Below are positions 5,699-7,686 of a stretch of DNA of 7,686 bases, piece after piece. This stretch comes from JBGOUV01 sp041477815. Lineage in GTDB: Bacteria; Acidobacteriota; Terriglobia; Bryobacterales; JACQDG01. Position 1 is the stretch's first letter, and every line of letters starts with the position of its first letter. The DNA lies in assembly GCA_041477815.1 (NCBI GenBank), contig JBGOUV010000341.1:1-7686 (forward strand), in the 5' to 3' direction. Under the pieces are notes generated by a model. The model was not told the DNA's origin. It searched no databases and worked only from the letters and a program-made list of their open reading frames with translations. Position numbers and translations under genes: made by a program.

Positions 5699-7686
5699 CT
5701 ATCGCCGCAGGAGAGCAGGCCAGCCGGGGACCAGCGTGAGCGGCGCCTCGGGCTTCAGCGAGTTGACGATGAAGCGGGAGCCGTCGCGCGTGACGTCATA
5801 CTGGAGGTCGTTGAAGCGGGGCGCGGTGACGTGGGTTTGGAACAGCGGGCGCGGGGCGCCGGGGAACGGCCTGCCGTCGCGGAAATCGAGGGGGACTTCC
5901 ATCAGCTTGCGATCCGCCATCAAAAAGTACAGTTTCCTGCCGTCGCCGCGCCAACGCGCCTGGCCGCCGCCGCCGCTGGAGATCTGCAGGCGCGCGCCGC
6001 TTCCGGAAAAGGGTTGCAGATGCACGGTGTCGTAGCCGGCGGAGGTGATCCACTTCCCGTCCGGAGAGAACTGCACCTCGGCGCCGCGGCCCCGGCTGGA
6101 GGACTTGCGCTCCACGCGATCGTAAACGCCGACTTCCGGCGGGCCCTTTTCAAAGTTCATGTAAACGAGGTAGCGGCCGTCGGGGGAGTAGGCGTTGGGA
6201 TGCATGCGCGGGCCTTCGAGTAGGAGCTCGGGCCGGCCGGAGCCGTCGGCCGGAATTTCATACATCTGCCGGGTGCGGCCCTGGGTGGCGCCATACGCGA
6301 TGGTTTTCCCGTCCGGCGACCAAACGGGGTACTCCTCGCTGCCCCCCTCGGTAAGCCGCGTGGCAACGCCCCGCTGGAGGTCATGCACGCGGATGTGACG
6401 CTTCCCGTTGTGGGCTTCATCCGAGGACACCGCAAGAAAACGGCCGTCGGGTGACAAGGCCGGGGTCAGGGCGCCCGATTCCGGAATGCGGCCGGCTTCT
6501 TTGCCGTCGGCGGTGTACCAGATCAGCTCGGAGGCGGAGTCGGCGAGGGACTGAAAAACGAGGACGCCGTTCGGTGAGACGGAAAAGTTGGTGCGGGCTA
6601 TGGCGTGGTCCTGCTGGAGTTCCTGGTCCAGGATGGGGACGGCGGGCCCGGTGAGGTTGAGCCGTTGAGGGTCAAAGGGCTGCGCCATCAGGCTGCTGTC
6701 CTGGAAGTAGAGAAGATGGCCGGAGGCGAAGGCCACGCTGCCGGAGACATCGGCGGAGATCAGCTTGGTTTCGCCGCCGTCGAGCGAGCCGGCATAGATG
6801 CCGTTCGGGCGCGGACCGGTGGCGCTGCCCCAGTCCTGGAAGAAAAGGAAGTGTTTCTCATCGGGCAGGAACCACGGCCAGCGGTGCGCCTTGCCGCCTT
6901 GGGGATCGAGCTGGGTGACCGGTTGCGGCTTGCCGCCGCGTTCGGAAACCCGGAAGAGCGGTCCGGCGGGATCGGGAGCAAACAGGATGGCGCCTTGGCC
7001 GTTCCAGGCGCCGCCGCCGGTCGCCAGTGAGTCGCAGAGGGTCTGGATGGCGCCGCTCGCGGTGTCCGCGACTTTAAGCTTCCCGGCGGCAAAGAAACCG
7101 AGGCGACGATTGTCCGGGGCCCAGAAGGGGTAGGAGGCGTTGTCGGTGTCGTTAATCTGCTGCGCGCCGCGAGCTTCGAGCGAGCGCACCCACAGCGTGT
7201 TGCGTCCGTCGGGGGCGATAGCCACGAAGGCGAGGCGCTTGCCGTCCGGCGAGAGGGCGAAATTGTACAGAGCAAAGGACATGCCGGGCGGGGGCAGGAC
7301 CGAGGCGCGGTAGGTGGGAAGAGTCTCGGTGGTGCGATCGGGACGGAACAGCCAGAGTCCCAACGCGGTGAGCAGCAGGACGAGGGCCAGAGCCCACGCG
7401 GCCAGCTCGCGCCGGCTGGTGCGGACGGGGGGAGCTTCGCGGCCGGGGCTGTCCCGAATGGACTCAAGCTGGAGCTTGAGATCGGCGGCGCTCTGCCAGC
7501 GGTTGTCGGGGTCCTTGGCGAGACAGGTTTGGATGAGCCGCTCGAGCTCGGGCGGTGTCACCGGGCGGAGCGCCCGGATGGGCTCGGGCTGCTTCTCCAG
7601 GATGGCGGAGAGGATGCTGATCGGGGTCTGGCCGGCAAACGCTTTCCTCCCGGTAGCCATTTCGTAGAGTACGGCGCCGAAGGCGA
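5699..7686 (-). CDS. Ser/Thr protein kinase with PD40 beta-propeller sensor (5' partial)
   Basis: The frame runs off the window at 7686, and about 661 C-terminal residues are visible. The first residues, AFGAVLYEMATGRKAFAG, are the subdomain IX region of a Hanks-type kinase; ELERLIQTCLAKDPDNRWQS carries the invariant Arg of subdomain XI. The ATP-binding and catalytic loops (HRD, DFG) must lie outside the window. The kinase tail is followed by a short linker and one membrane helix, ELAAWALALVLLLTALGLWL, about 85-104 residues after MATGRK. Then comes a propeller with NFALSPDGKRLAFVA, FWAPDNRRLGFFA, ALSPDGRFLAVSS, VWSPDGKTIAYGA, AYSPDGRYLVYMN, QFSPDGKWI and DVTRDGSRFIVN. The inferred topology is kinase in the cytoplasm and propeller in the periplasm, as in many acidobacterial eukaryote-like kinases. 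The Met at 7660 is an internal methionine, not a start. The stop TAG is at 5699-5701. Targets are unknown; the neighbouring regulator is a possible but unproven partner. Confidence 0.92.
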   Translation of the reverse strand, partial: AFGAVLYEMATGRKAFAGQTPISILSAILEKQPEPIRALRPVTPPELERLIQTCLAKDPDNRWQSAADLKLQLESIRDSPGREAPPVRTSRRELAAWALALVLLLTALGLWLFRPDRTTETLPTYRASVLPPPGMSFALYNFALSPDGKRLAFVAIAPDGRNTLWVRSLEARGAQQINDTDNASYPFWAPDNRRLGFFAAGKLKVADTASGAIQTLCDSLATGGGAWNGQGAILFAPDPAGPLFRVSERGGKPQPVTQLDPQGGKAHRWPWFLPDEKHFLFFQDWGSATGPRPNGIYAGSLDGGETKLISADVSGSVAFASGHLLYFQDSSLMAQPFDPQRLNLTGPAVPILDQELQQDHAIARTNFSVSPNGVLVFQSLADSASELIWYTADGKEAGRIPESGALTPALSPDGRFLAVSSDEAHNGKRHIRVHDLQRGVATRLTEGGSEEYPVWSPDGKTIAYGATQGRTRQMYEIPADGSGRPELLLEGPRMHPNAYSPDGRYLVYMNFEKGPPEVGVYDRVERKSSSRGRGAEVQFSPDGKWITSAGYDTVHLQPFSGSGARLQISSGGGGQARWRGDGRKLYFLMADRKLMEVPLDFRDGRPFPGAPRPLFQTHVTAPRFNDLQYDVTRDGSRFIVNSLKPEAPLTLVPGWPALLRR

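Noticed and set aside
5699..7667. Long plus-strand ORFs opposite the kinase gene
   Set aside because: They are Arg/Gly/Ala-rich antisense readings of high-GC coding DNA with no domain motifs, while the minus frame has clear kinase and PD40 sequence.

Overview
The window is high-GC DNA with the gene content typical of Acidobacteriota (Ca. Solibacter / Bryobacterales-like). This is inferred from protein style only. The signs are an Oar-type TonB-dependent receptor, a small exported HEIGH-type putative zinc protease, and two one-protein signalling receptors in which a cytoplasmic output domain is joined by one membrane segment to a TolB/PD40-type beta-propeller. No rRNA, tRNA, CRISPR array, insertion sequence or phage gene was seen.

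Layout. Positions 1-2556 (+) hold the C-terminal ~850 residues of a TonB-dependent receptor-like outer-membrane protein, cut at its 5' end by the window edge. Positions 2557-2716 are a convergent intergenic gap with two strong inverted repeats, one a perfect 22-bp palindrome. Positions 2717-3337 (-) encode a secreted 206-aa putative metalloprotease; its Shine-Dalgarno sequence lies in an inverted repeat that could hide it. Positions 3338-3521 are a divergent control region with a small palindrome and a TATAAT box almost touching the next start codon. Positions 3522-5689 (+) encode a CadC/ToxR-like regulator (winged helix, one membrane helix, beta-propeller) broken by a single-base frameshift near 4134-4136. 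Positions 5699-7686 (-) hold a Ser/Thr protein kinase with a PD40 propeller, cut at its 5' end by the window edge and convergent with the regulator with only 9 bp between the stop codons.

How they may work together. The regulator and the kinase share the same sensor plan, with a propeller predicted outside the inner membrane, but carry different outputs: DNA binding versus phosphorylation. Their extreme C-termini look alike, which suggests paralogous sensor modules. The receptor and the protease belong to the cell envelope and periplasm. No operon links the four genes, because neighbours alternate in strand, so a shared pathway is only a possibility. The points most worth checking are the frameshift, the possible RNA switch before the protease, the palindrome cluster, and the non-standard spacing of the protease zinc motif.
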